A DNA stretch of 64,000 nt from JAOSJL01 sp963704035 (GTDB lineage Bacteria > Actinomycetota > Acidimicrobiia > IMCC26256 > JAOSJL01): positions 558,001 through 622,000 of the forward strand of contig CAVPGR010000002.1 of the NCBI GenBank assembly GCA_963704035.1, written 5' to 3'. Position 1 is the stretch's first letter, and each line of letters starts with the position of its first letter. A model generated the notes under the pieces. That model had not been told where the DNA came from and made no database searches. It was given only the letters and a program-made list of their open reading frames with translations. A program made the position numbers and the translations under genes. Shown here one piece after another: positions 9,192 through 18,144 of this stretch.

Positions 9192-10106
9192 GTGCCGCTG
9201 CTCCGGATCACCTGTCGATCCGCCGAGACCGACCGACTGGTGGCCCTACTGACCGAGGACGCCGCGCCGGCGAGGTCGCCGTCGTCGCCGGCGTCGGTCG
9301 GCCGTCCGGATCCGACGTGGTGCTCGCCGACGTTCCCCGGGGCGCCATCGACGGCGTCATCGAACGTGTCGTGGAACCGGGAGCCAACGAGGGCTTGCAC
9401 ATCTCGGTCGAACCGTCCGAGCGACTGTTCCCGGAGGTGGGGGACGGCGACCCTGACCGCGAAGCCGTGGTGTGGACCCAGGTGACCCAGGACATCCACG
9501 AAACCGGCCGGCTGTCCTGGATCAACGTTCTTCTCGTCGTGACGGCCGCCTTGATCGCGGCGGTCGGGATCATCGAGGATCAGCTGCTGTTGATCGTCGG
9601 AGCCATGGCGCTCAGTCCCGACTACTTCATGATCGCCGACACCTGTCTGTCGTCCGTGCGGCGGGATCGACACAGGGTGCTTCTGGGTCTTCGTACCCTG
9701 GTCGTGAGCTACACGGCCGGCGCTGCCAGCGCTTGGCTGTTCACGGAAGCTCTGCTCCGCGCTCGGCATCGTGACGGCGGACAGCACGTCGAGCAAGCAG
9801 CTGATCCTGTTCATCTCCCATCCCGACGCACTGTCGATCGTGGTGGCAGCGCTCGCCGGGGTGGCAGGAGCCCTGGCCATCACGCTCCCTGATGCCCGCG
9901 GCCTCGTGGGCGTGTTCGTGTCGGTAACGACGATTCCCGCGGCGGCGAATATCGGTGTGGCGTTCGGCGCGGGCGACTGGCACGACATGCTGGGTGCGGC
10001 GGTGCAACTCCTCGTGAATGTCACCACTGTTCTCATCGCGGGGGCGATCACGCTCGAGATCAGGCATCGCCTGCGACGATCGGGCACGGGCGGTGTCCGC
10101 ACCTGA
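9192..10106 (+). CDS. DUF389 (TIGR00341-type) membrane protein, two frame breaks
   Basis: The gene can be read through if two single-base breaks are corrected, giving about 304 aa, normal for this family. The GTG start at 9192 gives VPLLRITCRSAETDRLVALL. The frame shifts near 9267 to continue GEVAVVAGVG, DVVLADVPRGAIDGVIE and the first membrane helices (INVLLVVTAALIAAVGII; IVGAMALSPDYFMIAD). It shifts back near 9761, continuing LGIVTADS, LILFISHPDALSIVVAA and VGVFVSVTTIPAAANIGVA. The two breaks compensate exactly. All family landmarks are intact, so sequence error is more likely than a dead gene. Cellular function of the family is poorly known. Confidence 0.75.
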
Positions 10107-10133
10107 CAGAGCGTTAGCTAACCTGCGTCCACC

Positions 10134-10205
10134 GGGCGATTAGCTCAGCGGGAGAGCGCTGCCTTCACACGGCAGAGGTCGGCGGTTCGAAACCGCCATC
10201 GCCCA
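10134..10205 (+). tRNA. tRNA-Val (anticodon CAC)
   Basis: A 72-nt cloverleaf. The acceptor stem GGGCGAT pairs with ATCGCCC and the discriminator is A. The anticodon stem CTGCC/GGCAG encloses loop TTCACAC, giving anticodon CAC (reads GUG). The T arm is GGCGG-TTCGAAA-CCGCC. CCA is not fully encoded (CCG follows). Confidence 0.97.
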
Positions 10206-10285
10206 CCGGACATCTCGCAACCACCGGCCTCGGCCGTTGTGAACGACAGGCGTCACGGCGACGCCTGCCCGGTAGGGTCGAAGGC

Positions 10286-11728
10286 GTGTCTGCCCCGGGT
10301 GTCGTCGCCGTGCTGATGCTGGGGATCGTCGTGGTGGGCTGCGGGGGATCGGATGGGGAATCCGGGACTTCGACATTGAAGGGTCCCGTGACGGGTCCGG
10401 TGACAGCGGGATCACACGGATTCCCGGCCACGAGCGCCGCGGTCGACCTCGCGGCGGAGGGTTATGTCGAGGAGGAGTTCTTCCTCGAAGGCACCGCGAC
10501 GTCCTACGAGCCGTCCGGCACATGGTCGGCTGATGGCTTCTGGCCGGTGGTGGAGCACTCGAGCGCTCCGTACAAGACCCGCCTGCTGGTACGGCGCCCC
10601 GCCGATTCCGACCGGTTCAACGGAACCGTGGTGGTGGAGTGGTTCAACGTGACCTCGAACATCGACCTGGATCCCGACTTTGGCTTTGCGGCTGAGGAGA
10701 TCCTGCGTGAGGGATACGCGTGGGTGGGCGTGACCGCCCAGGCTGTGGGTATCACGAGCACCGGCGGTAGCCCGTTGGGGGACGCCGTGGTCGGGCTCCA
10801 GGCCTGGGATCCCGAGCGGTACGGCACCCTCGACCACCCGGGCGACAGCTACTCCTACGACATCTTCTCTCAAGCCGGCGAGGCTCTCGTCTCACCGGAC
10901 GGCGTCGATCCGCTCGGTGGTTTGGAACCCGAGCGCCTGATCGCTGATGGCGAGTCTCAGAGCGCGTACCGGATGCTCACCTACGTCAACGCGATCCATC
11001 CCGAGTCGGCCGTCTACGACGGCTTCCTCATCCACAGTCGCAACGCCAGTGGAGCGCCCCTCGGCGACGGCAAGGTCGGCGGCGTCCCCACTCCCGCACA
11101 CGTGCGCGCCGACTCCACCACCCCGGTGTTCCAGGTGCTCACCGAAACCGATCTTTTCAGCCTGGGCGAGGCAGACGCCGCGTTCCCGGGGGCCCGCCAG
11201 CCGGACACCGACGTCGTCCGCACCTGGGAGCTCGCAGGAACCGCACACGCCGACGCGCACTACCTCGAGACGTTGCTCTCTCAGGGGCGCCGCCAGTACG
11301 ACGACTTCATCGACCTCGCACCGATCCTCGGCGTGGTCAACACAGCGCCTCAGTACGTCGCGGTCAACGCGGTGCTTCACGCGCTCGACTCCTGGATACG
11401 TGAGGGCACTCCGCCTGCCACCGCGCCACCGATCGAGACGCGAGACGGCGCCATCGCGCGTGATTCCGACGGCAACGCGCTCGGCGGACTCCGCCTTCCC
11501 CACATCGAGGTTCCCGTCGCGATGCTCAGCGGCGAGGGCGATATCCCCTTGTCAGGCCAGACCATCCCCTTCGACGAGGCCAGGCTGCACCAGCTCTACC
11601 CGGACCACGACACGTACGTTCAGCAGGTCGAGGCGACAGCGGCGCGTTCGGTGGACGCGGGCTATCTGCTGCCGGCGGACGCCGAGGCACTCGTCGCTGA
11701 TGCGCGCGCCGGCGACATCGGGACCTGA
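10286..11728 (+). CDS. Alpha/beta hydrolase domain lipoprotein
   Basis: The product is 480 aa with an N-terminal lipoprotein signal (GIVVVGCGGS) and a mature enzyme resembling the actinobacterial 'alpha/beta hydrolase domain' family. Landmarks are GTVVVEWFNVTSN (about 110-122), a strand with GYAWVGVTAQAVG, the nucleophile elbow DGESQSAYRM (Ser near 222) and HADAHY as a candidate catalytic His region. The length is typical for the family. It lies directly downstream of tRNA-Val. Substrate unknown; surface-attached esterase activity is inferred. Confidence 0.8.
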   Translation: MSAPGVVAVLMLGIVVVGCGGSDGESGTSTLKGPVTGPVTAGSHGFPATSAAVDLAAEGYVEEEFFLEGTATSYEPSGTWSADGFWPVVEHSSAPYKTRLLVRRPADSDRFNGTVVVEWFNVTSNIDLDPDFGFAAEEILREGYAWVGVTAQAVGITSTGGSPLGDAVVGLQAWDPERYGTLDHPGDSYSYDIFSQAGEALVSPDGVDPLGGLEPERLIADGESQSAYRMLTYVNAIHPESAVYDGFLIHSRNASGAPLGDGKVGGVPTPAHVRADSTTPVFQVLTETDLFSLGEADAAFPGARQPDTDVVRTWELAGTAHADAHYLETLLSQGRRQYDDFIDLAPILGVVNTAPQYVAVNAVLHALDSWIREGTPPATAPPIETRDGAIARDSDGNALGGLRLPHIEVPVAMLSGEGDIPLSGQTIPFDEARLHQLYPDHDTYVQQVEATAARSVDAGYLLPADAEALVADARAGDIGT

Positions 11729-11763
11729 GCGAGTCGCGGAAGGGCGTTACGCTCGGGAGCCTC

Positions 11764-13446
11764 ATGGTCGACCAAGGCGTGTGGGACGCGATCGTGGTGG
11801 GGTCGGGGCCGGGCGGCCTCACGTGCGCGGCGTATCTCTCGGCCATGGGAAGGCGTGTTCTCGTCCTCGAGCAGCACGATCTGGCGGGTGGGAACTGCCA
11901 GGTGTTCCGCCGCCACCTCGGCGGTCACGACTACGAGTTCGACGTGGGCCTCCACTACCTGGGCGATTCCGGGCCGACCGGATCGATCCCCACCGTGCTG
12001 CGCGGCCTCGGGCTCGCCGACCGGATCACCTTCCGCGATCTGGATCCCGACGGTTTCGACACGCTCGTCTTCCCCGACTTCACGATTCGGGTGCCCGCGG
12101 GTTGGGACGCCTACCGGGACAGGGTCGTCGCCCAGTTCCCTGACGAGGAGGAGGGTCTCGACCGTTACTTCGCCGTGCTGAGAGTGCTGCCCGGCGAAGC
12201 GAACGCGCTGATGGCCGGAGGCGAGGCCGACGCGCCGACACTCCTCGAATGGGGGCTGCGGCCCTTGGCGGACCTCTTCGCCCATTGCGGCCTGTCACAG
12301 GAGGCGATCGCGGTTCTCGACCACTGGAGCGGTCTGTACGGATCAGGACCACAGGAGTCGACAGCGGTCATGCACGCCATCATCGCCCATCACTACATGC
12401 GCGGTGCGTGCTACCCCGAAGGTGGCGGCCAGGTGATTCCGGCGCGCCTCGTGGAAGTGATCGAGTCGCTCGGTGGGGAGGTACGGACGCTCGCCAGAGT
12501 CGACGAGATCTTGGTCGACGACGGCACGGTCGCCGGCGTTCGACTCAAGTCGGGTGAGACCCTGCATGCTCCTGTCGTGGTTTCGAACGCCGACTACAAG
12601 CGGACGATGCTCTCGCTCGTCGACCGGTCCGCGTTGGCTCCCGAGACGGTCGAGAGAGCGGAAGCCGCGGTGATGTCGCTGCCACTCGTCGTTGCCTACG
12701 TCATCGTCGACATCGATCTCACCGAGCGCGTGCCGAACACGAACTACTTCGTGTTTCCCACCTACGACCTGGAGGCCGAATACGCGCGCCTCGAAGCCGG
12801 TGAGCCCGGAAACGTGCCGTTCTCATACGTGTCGATGGCGTCGGTGAAGGACCCCGACCACAGCGCACTGTGCCCACCCGGATACTCCAACTTCCAGATC
12901 ATGACGCTCGGGCCTCGCGGTCATGAGGCGTGGGGTGTCGACACCGGCCCGGCGGACGGCCGGCGATACCGCCGCGACGCCACCTACCGGGAGCGTAAGG
13001 AACAGATCACGTCCCAGCTCATCGAACAGGCCGAACAGGTCCTCGGGCCCTTCCGCGACCACATCGTGCATCTCGAGACGGCGACGCCGCTGACCCAGGA
13101 GCGCTACACGCTCTCCACCGATGGCACCTCATACGGCCTGCGCTTCTCGCCCGACCAGACCGGGCCGATGCGCCCCGGTCACCGCACGGAGATCGAGGGG
13201 CTCTTTCTCGTCGGGGCCAGCACGACGACTGGGCACGGCATCGCCGGAACCATGATCGGCGGCGTGATGTGCGCGGGGGCCGTGACGGGCCGCAGCCTCA
13301 TGCACGAGCTCTCCAACGGCGCGGTCCTCGTCGATCCCGATGTGTTGCCTGACACCCCGCAGGACTGGGATCCCGTCGCGGTGAGTCGGGGGCTTGCGCT
13401 GCGGAGCCGACGCGACGAGGGAAGAATCGCTCGCGCTGCGACCTGA
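11764..13446 (+). CDS. Phytoene-dehydrogenase / retinol-saturase-like FAD oxidoreductase
   Basis: The product is a 560-aa flavoprotein of the CrtI/RetSat superfamily. The dinucleotide-binding motif is VVGSGPGGLTCAAYLSAMG (about 12-30) followed by the acidic strand end VLVLEQHDLAGGNCQVF. Further on are the DVGLHYLGD substrate-side segment, YPEGGGQVIPARLVE, VVSNADYK, and the C-terminal FAD-contact motif GLFLVGASTTTGHGIAGTM. Actual substrates (carotenoid, retinoid or other polyene/lipid) cannot be deduced. No carotenoid genes are adjacent. It starts 35 bases after the hydrolase and may be co-transcribed. Confidence 0.88.
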   Translation: MVDQGVWDAIVVGSGPGGLTCAAYLSAMGRRVLVLEQHDLAGGNCQVFRRHLGGHDYEFDVGLHYLGDSGPTGSIPTVLRGLGLADRITFRDLDPDGFDTLVFPDFTIRVPAGWDAYRDRVVAQFPDEEEGLDRYFAVLRVLPGEANALMAGGEADAPTLLEWGLRPLADLFAHCGLSQEAIAVLDHWSGLYGSGPQESTAVMHAIIAHHYMRGACYPEGGGQVIPARLVEVIESLGGEVRTLARVDEILVDDGTVAGVRLKSGETLHAPVVVSNADYKRTMLSLVDRSALAPETVERAEAAVMSLPLVVAYVIVDIDLTERVPNTNYFVFPTYDLEAEYARLEAGEPGNVPFSYVSMASVKDPDHSALCPPGYSNFQIMTLGPRGHEAWGVDTGPADGRRYRRDATYRERKEQITSQLIEQAEQVLGPFRDHIVHLETATPLTQERYTLSTDGTSYGLRFSPDQTGPMRPGHRTEIEGLFLVGASTTTGHGIAGTMIGGVMCAGAVTGRSLMHELSNGAVLVDPDVLPDTPQDWDPVAVSRGLALRSRRDEGRIARAAT

Positions 13447-13475
13447 GGCTCGAAGGATCTCTCAGGCGGCGAGGG

Positions 13476-14396
13476 TCACGAGGTCGCAGGTCCTGATGTC
13501 TCTCGGGCCGACTCGACGGGCAGCAGTGCGGCGCCGGTGAAGAAACAGACGGCCCCCAGGAAGGTCCCCAAGTTGGTGAGCGAGAGGTTTGCGATCTCAC
13601 CGGTGCTGTGCAGGTAGCGCGAAGCCACTGCCGCCACGCCGAATGCCACGGATCCCAGCAGGTTCAGAGCGCTGATCCACCTGCCGATCGTGCGCTCCGG
13701 TCGCGCCCACAGGCGGGGCGCCACCTCGGAATAGGCCAGCCAGCTGGCGATCAGGAAGCAGACCGAACCCCACACGTCGGGCGCCCAGATGAGATGGCGC
13801 TCCTGCTGGAGGCTGAGATCGGAGCGGGTCGCGGAGAAGGTGCTCACGTTGAAGAACACGGTTCCGACCAGCTGCACCGCCGATGCCCACCAGTCGATGC
13901 GATGAGGCTCGAGGCCGAGAAAAGACCGATATCCGAGAGGTGGAGGTGCACCGGGCTCCACACCGGTCGGGGCACCGACGGCTTCGTGGAACTGGAGGGA
14001 CGCGGCGCTCGTGAAGAAGATCGATCCCACGAAGAAGGTGACGGCCGTGACCTCGGCGTCGACGTTGTCGAAGTAGAGCGGGAAGGATCCGAGAGCGAAG
14101 CAGAACGCGCCGATCATGAAGAGCGCGCCCATCCACCAGCTCGAGGCGCTTGCATGGCCACCTCGTCGCAGATCGAGATCGGCGAGGTGCGTCCCGCGTG
14201 CAGCTCTCAGGCCGAGGTGCTTGCGGTGTCGACGGGAGTTCCATTCGACCCGGCTCCCGTCGGGTCGTTCGAGGAGCGCGTGGGTGATGAAGGAGAGCGA
14301 GCCCCACGTCTCCAATACTCGCCAGCCCTCCGGGACCTGCGGAATCCGGTCGACGCGGGGGTGTTCCCCGGGTCGGCCTTTCAGCGGTTTACGCAC
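13476..14396 (-). CDS. YrhK-type domain membrane protein
   Basis: The product is 306 aa. A soluble N-terminus of about 80 residues (RVLETWGSLSFITHALLE; GSRVEWNSRRHRKHLG) is followed by several membrane helices arranged as two similar halves. Each half has the pattern small-residue helix, then FFVGSIFFTSAASLQF or FNVSTFSATRSDL, as in YrhK-like domains. It ends with a helix containing GAVCFFTGAALLPVE. The gene is convergent with the flavoprotein gene, 29 bases apart. Function unknown. Confidence 0.75.
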   Translation of the reverse strand: MRKPLKGRPGEHPRVDRIPQVPEGWRVLETWGSLSFITHALLERPDGSRVEWNSRRHRKHLGLRAARGTHLADLDLRRGGHASASSWWMGALFMIGAFCFALGSFPLYFDNVDAEVTAVTFFVGSIFFTSAASLQFHEAVGAPTGVEPGAPPPLGYRSFLGLEPHRIDWWASAVQLVGTVFFNVSTFSATRSDLSLQQERHLIWAPDVWGSVCFLIASWLAYSEVAPRLWARPERTIGRWISALNLLGSVAFGVAAVASRYLHSTGEIANLSLTNLGTFLGAVCFFTGAALLPVESARETSGPATS

Positions 14397-14462
14397 GATC
14401 GACCGCCATGCTCCCGGGTATCGGTGGGAGTCAGCCCGCGAGGATCTTGGCCTTTGTGTCGG

Positions 14463-14711
14463 TCACTGGTCCACCTTCTCCTCGATCGTGGACTCCACCG
14501 AGCTGACGTCCGACTTCAGGTCGTCTTCGGCAGACGTCACGCTGCTCTTCACGTCATCCTCCGCGGACGTCACGTCGCTCTTCAACTCGCCTTCGGCTGA
14601 TGTCGTCGACGTGGTGCTGCCACCGTCATCGCTACTACACGCGCCGAGGAGCAACGCGCTGGTGAGTACGAACGCCGCTGCGGCTCGGGAGAGAAACCGA
14701 GTCGTGATCAT
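14463..14711 (-). CDS. Small lipoprotein built of 11-residue repeats
   Basis: The product is 82 aa. ATG 14711 gives a clean lipoprotein signal ending in LLLGACSSDDGG. The mature part is almost wholly four consecutive 11-residue units: TSAEGELKSDV, TSAEDDVKSSV, TSAEDDLKSDV and SSVESTIEEKV. Hydrophobic residues at fixed positions indicate a right-handed (hendecad) coiled coil. The overall plan, lipid anchor plus short coiled coil, resembles the murein lipoprotein Lpp of Gram-negatives, without obvious homology. It is divergent from the membrane-protein pair at 14894. Confidence 0.8.
   Translation of the reverse strand: MITTRFLSRAAAAFVLTSALLLGACSSDDGGSTTSTTSAEGELKSDVTSAEDDVKSSVTSAEDDLKSDVSSVESTIEEKVDQ
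14496..14620 (-). repeat. 33-bp coding repeats (hendecads)
   Basis: Four in-frame units of about 33 bp within the lipoprotein gene encode the 11-residue repeats. The DNA copies are diverged at third positions, so the repeat is maintained by protein selection rather than by recent slippage. Confidence 0.7.
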
Positions 14712-14893
14712 GAATGGGCCTTTCGACGACGGGAGACCCGAGATGGACTCGAGCGACTCCGACGATACATACGGCAGCGATCCCGTGGCAGATCGACGCG
14801 GCTCGTTGCCAAGGCCCCGCCGGTGACCGAAGCCGTGCGCCGGGGCGTGCCCGTACCCCGGTCCCGGCGGGGCGCGTCGTAAGATCGGCAGCC

Positions 14894-15589
14894 GTGTCGG
14901 ACGAGAACCAGAAGCGGCTGATCGCACTGATGATCGGCCTGACGACGGTGTGCGCCGGGCTCTTCACGTGGCGGGCCGCGCAGATTGGTTCCGCCGCGGC
15001 GTTCGACGACCGCCAGTCGGTGGGCGAGACGATCAAGGTCGAACAGCAGAACGTCAACGTGGCCGTCGAGGCGGTGCGCCAGGCCAACCAGTACAACCTC
15101 TACCTCGCGGACTACGCCGCTGCCGCCGAGCTCGACGCGCAGGCCGTGGAGGTGGCGGCCGCGGGGGACAACACCGAGGCAAAGGACCTCGCTGCTGCCG
15201 CCGACTCGACGCGGGCCACAGCGTCGTTGCGGGCAGCACGCGCCGGGGTCTTCGGGCTCAACGTTCTCGGGGCCAACCTCGAGGAACCCGGGCCGGAGCC
15301 CCAGCCGTTCGATCTCGAGGACCGGATCGAGGAACTGTCCACTGAACAGGCGACCACACTGCTCTCGCCTGGCGACCTCGACCCCGACAGATGGGCCGAT
15401 GAGGCGAACGACATCCGCTCGCGCATACGAACGTTCAGCGTCTGGGTGCTGATTCTCCTCGGTGCCGTGGCCCTCTTCACCACGGCGGAGCTCACGGTCA
15501 GTCGTCGGCTGCGGATCGGCGCCGCCGCTGCCGGTCTGCTGATCCTCGTCGCGGCGGCTGTCAGCGGCACCGCCCAGGCGTGGTCCTGA
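14894..15589 (+). CDS. Membrane protein with coiled-coil extracytoplasmic region
   Basis: The product is 231 aa from GTG 14894 (the frame is open from 14714, but upstream sequence has no plausible start). The plan is one N-terminal helix (LIALMIGLTTVCAGLFTW), about 150 residues of Ala/Glu/Gln-rich helix, then two closely spaced helices (VWVLILLGAVALFTTAEL and IGAAAAGLLILVAAAVSG). The next gene has the same opening architecture, and only 21 bases separate them. No family recognised; a shared membrane complex is inferred. Confidence 0.75.
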   Translation: MSDENQKRLIALMIGLTTVCAGLFTWRAAQIGSAAAFDDRQSVGETIKVEQQNVNVAVEAVRQANQYNLYLADYAAAAELDAQAVEVAAAGDNTEAKDLAAAADSTRATASLRAARAGVFGLNVLGANLEEPGPEPQPFDLEDRIEELSTEQATTLLSPGDLDPDRWADEANDIRSRIRTFSVWVLILLGAVALFTTAELTVSRRLRIGAAAAGLLILVAAAVSGTAQAWS

Positions 15590-15610
15590 TGCGCCGGAGG
15601 AGTCCGGTCC

Positions 15611-17251
15611 ATGGCTGACGACGAGCGACCCGTTCCGCCTGATCCCGAGGTGGCGAACCAGGCCGGAGTGGATGAGGAGACGCACGCCGAGGCCACAGCG
15701 AGGGCCGACAAAGCCACCGCGAGGGCCGACGCCGCCGAAGCCACGGAGGCCGCCGATGCCCGCTACCGGCGCCGGATCGGCGTTCTGCTCGCCCTCATTG
15801 CTGTCGTGACGGCGTTCGTCGCCGTCATCGAGAACCGCGCGGCCACGAACGAGTCCTGGTACGCACGTGAAACGACCCGTACGGGAGTCGAGGCGATGGC
15901 CGCGAACGTGACCCGTGCGGCTGCTGCCGGCGTGGACACCGACCTCAGCGCGAACCAGGACGCGCTCGCTGCGTCGTCGTTGTTCTCCGCAGACGCCCGC
16001 GCCGCGGAACGCGCTCAGGCCGATGTCGAGAGCCTCGCCGTGCAACCAAAGCTCGACCGCCTCACGCTGGACGCTCAACGCCTCACGTTGAAGCAGGCGG
16101 CACAGGCGGAGACGCGGGTCACGTGGAACAACCGTGCCTCCCAGTACGGGACGGTGGTCACCACCTTGGGCGTGGCGCTGTTCCTCGTCGGATTCACGCT
16201 CGTCTTGAGTCGGAAGATCCGGCCACCGATTCTGCTGCCGGGCATCCTGTTGACGGTCTACTGCCTGGCCTGGACCGCCTGGATCTGGCAACGCGAGATC
16301 CCCAACACCCCGCCAGCGGCGATCGAGGCGACGGCGGCGGGCAACGTGGCCGTGGCAGACGCGCGCTACGAAGACGCCATCGCCGAGTTCGACAAGGCGG
16401 CGACACGCGATGGCGACTATGCCCCGGCGTTCAGCGGCCGATCCGCGGCGGGATTTCTCGGTGCGAACCCCGACTATCTCGCGACCGGCGCGGTCACGGA
16501 CGTCGACAGTGCCGAGTTCGAGCAGTCCATCAGCGATGCCGAGCGAGGTGTCGACGAAAGTGGCGGCCGGGACTTCCTGGCTTTCTATCTGGAGGCGCTC
16601 ACCAGCTTCTACGGCGGTGGCTACGACGCGACCGTCGCGGCCTCCCAGGAGGCCCTGGCCGTCAACCCGCTGGCGGCCCAGGTGTACTTCCTGGAGGCCG
16701 CTGCCCACCTCGCGCTGGGCGATGACGATGCGACGGCGGCTTCGGTCGACGCGGGACTGAAGATTCTCGATCCGAAAGAGGCCTCCCAGGCCAACCGGAT
16801 CCTCGTTGCCGACTTCGTGAACGAGTTGGAGCAGGTCCGCCGCGCCGTTCCGGAGCGGGCAGATGCGGTCGATGAGGCGATCACGCAGATCGCGCTCGCC
16901 GAGGCCGAGCTCTCCTTCGGGTCCGTCACCGGAAAGGCGCCCGCGGGCGCCACGGTCGACGTCTCGACCTTGGAGTGGAAGGACGGCGTGCTGAAAGTGA
17001 AAGCCGAATACCGGGGTCTCCCTCCCGACACGCCGATCTCCGCTTACATCTACGAACGTCCTGCCGAGGGGGGAGCGTGGGTCCAGCCGTTCGAGTTCGC
17101 CGTGTTCGGCAAGCTCTCGGGTGGCGGGACGATCGACAACTCCATCTCGGCACCTCGCCACTGCGCACCGACCGAGTTGCGACTCGACGTCTATGCGCAG
17201 GGGGCATTGGTCGACAGCACGGTGCGTCCGGGAGTAGCGGCGACCTGCTGA
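15611..17251 (+). CDS. Membrane protein with TPR-like and C-terminal beta domain
   Basis: The product is 546 aa. The N-terminal 50 residues are an Ala/Glu/Asp-rich helix (ATARADKATARADAAEATEA). A membrane helix IGVLLALIAVVTAFVAVI is followed by an exposed helical segment and two more membrane helices (VTTLGVALFLVGFTLVL; LPGILLTVYCLAWTAWIW). The remainder holds TPR-like helix pairs (NVAVADARYEDAIAEFDKAA; YDATVAASQEALAVNPLA) and a C-terminal domain with GAWVQPFEF. The first 240 residues match the plan of the upstream protein. Function unknown; a scaffold or assembly role is inferred. Confidence 0.75.
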   Translation: MADDERPVPPDPEVANQAGVDEETHAEATARADKATARADAAEATEAADARYRRRIGVLLALIAVVTAFVAVIENRAATNESWYARETTRTGVEAMAANVTRAAAAGVDTDLSANQDALAASSLFSADARAAERAQADVESLAVQPKLDRLTLDAQRLTLKQAAQAETRVTWNNRASQYGTVVTTLGVALFLVGFTLVLSRKIRPPILLPGILLTVYCLAWTAWIWQREIPNTPPAAIEATAAGNVAVADARYEDAIAEFDKAATRDGDYAPAFSGRSAAGFLGANPDYLATGAVTDVDSAEFEQSISDAERGVDESGGRDFLAFYLEALTSFYGGGYDATVAASQEALAVNPLAAQVYFLEAAAHLALGDDDATAASVDAGLKILDPKEASQANRILVADFVNELEQVRRAVPERADAVDEAITQIALAEAELSFGSVTGKAPAGATVDVSTLEWKDGVLKVKAEYRGLPPDTPISAYIYERPAEGGAWVQPFEFAVFGKLSGGGTIDNSISAPRHCAPTELRLDVYAQGALVDSTVRPGVAATC

Positions 17252-17345
17252 GCCACGTCGGGTATCGCTAAATCGCTGGACCAGGGGCGTCACCGAGGTC
17301 ATCCTGGAGGGCACGCCCCACGGCATTGGTCGTGCGAATGCGGCC

Positions 17346-17384
17346 CGATGTAGCGAACCCGTGTACGAAGCGATGTAACGAACC
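17346..17384 (+). repeat. Two direct copies of a 14-bp motif
   Basis: CGATGTAGCGAACC (17346-17359) recurs as CGATGTAACGAACC (17371-17384), one mismatch, 25 bp start to start. Upstream of the small gene at 17467, this spacing would suit a tandem operator. This is the main content of the gap 17252-17466. Confidence 0.4.
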
Positions 17385-17426
17385 GGTGCCGGGGTGGGTC
17401 GGACCAGAAAGGCACACAACACGCCG

Positions 17427-17456
17427 GCGCGGAACACAGGAGCGCGGAACACAGGA
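17427..17456 (+). repeat. 15-bp tandem duplication next to a Shine-Dalgarno
   Basis: GCGCGGAACACAGGA occurs twice head to tail with no mismatch. The second copy merges into AGGAGG, the ribosome site of the ATG at 17467. See the findings for two similar 15-bp duplications at other start codons. Confidence 0.7.
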
Positions 17457-17466
17457 GGTGGTGAGG

Positions 17467-17700
17467 ATGCAGCGATCTACAGAGAACGTTCGTGAGGCAC
17501 ACGACGACAGGGCACTCCCCGACGGCGACCGCGAGACGCTGAACCTCTCGTTCGACGCCGCCGCCCTGGATCGGCTGCGCGGGCCTGCAGCTCCGCAGTC
17601 GCAGCAGCGGGGGCCACGGGTGGCCACGGACGCGTCAGTGGCCCAGCGCGTGGGAACTGTTCCCGCCTTCGTCGCCGACGTGGGTTCCGACGCCTGGTAG
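17467..17700 (+). CDS. Small hydrophilic protein, unknown
   Basis: The product is 77 aa starting MQRSTENVREAHDDRALPDG. The ATG at 17467 is chosen for its strong AGGAGG 8-9 bases upstream; the frame is open further 5' but without comparable signal. The protein is rich in Asp, Arg, Pro and Gln with no membrane segment, Cys or recognisable motif. The stop is followed by a convergent gene. Confidence 0.5.
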   Translation: MQRSTENVREAHDDRALPDGDRETLNLSFDAAALDRLRGPAAPQSQQRGPRVATDASVAQRVGTVPAFVADVGSDAW

Positions 17701-17722
17701 GGCTCCGGCCTCAGACCCGAGG

Positions 17723-18073
17723 TCAGCTCGCGACGAATTCGCAGCGTTTGGCCTCGACCAGCTCGAAAGCCTCGAGGTATCCCTCCCGGTATGCGTCGCG
17801 CCAAGCCGGATCAACCGACGTGGGTCCGAAGGTCGCTCGTGCGGGCGGCTCCTCGTGTGCGAATACCTCGAGTGCGTCCGCGCCGCCGACGGCTTTTGCC
17901 CTCTCGGCACCGTCGAGTGAGGAGAGCTTCGAGAGCAGCTGTGTGCGGGCGCCGTCAGCCCATGCCCTCACGGCTCCCGCGGCCGCCTCCTGCGCGGCAC
18001 GGGTGGGATGTTTGCGACCTCGCTTGAGTCCCAAGTGCCTGTCTCCAGCTCGATTCCGGATCCCACAGGCCAT
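17723..18073 (-). CDS. Small helical protein, unknown
   Basis: The product is up to 116 aa. The sequence is clearly protein-like (Ala/Glu-rich helices: AAAGAVRAWADGARTQLL; WRDAYREGYLEAFELVEAK). The start is uncertain: ATG 18073 has only a close GGAAG, and translation might begin inside. No signal peptide or known motif. It is convergent with the gene at 17467. Confidence 0.5.
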   Translation of the reverse strand: MACGIRNRAGDRHLGLKRGRKHPTRAAQEAAAGAVRAWADGARTQLLSKLSSLDGAERAKAVGGADALEVFAHEEPPARATFGPTSVDPAWRDAYREGYLEAFELVEAKRCEFVAS

Positions 18074-18144
18074 TCTTCCAGCCCGGCACCACGCAGGCGG
18101 TCAATCGGCTTGACGGTTCGCACGCCGCATCGCACGATGACCTG

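Noticed and set aside
9192..10106. DUF389 gene as a programmed frameshift gene
   Set aside because: Two breaks of opposite sign, no slippery heptamer or following pseudoknot noticed, and many other genes here show similar breaks; error is simpler.
14708..17452. Very long minus-strand open frame (over 900 codons)
   Set aside because: It is antisense to two plus-strand membrane proteins with clear helices. Its sequence is Arg/Gly/Val-rich with no domain, the usual shadow of high-GC coding DNA.
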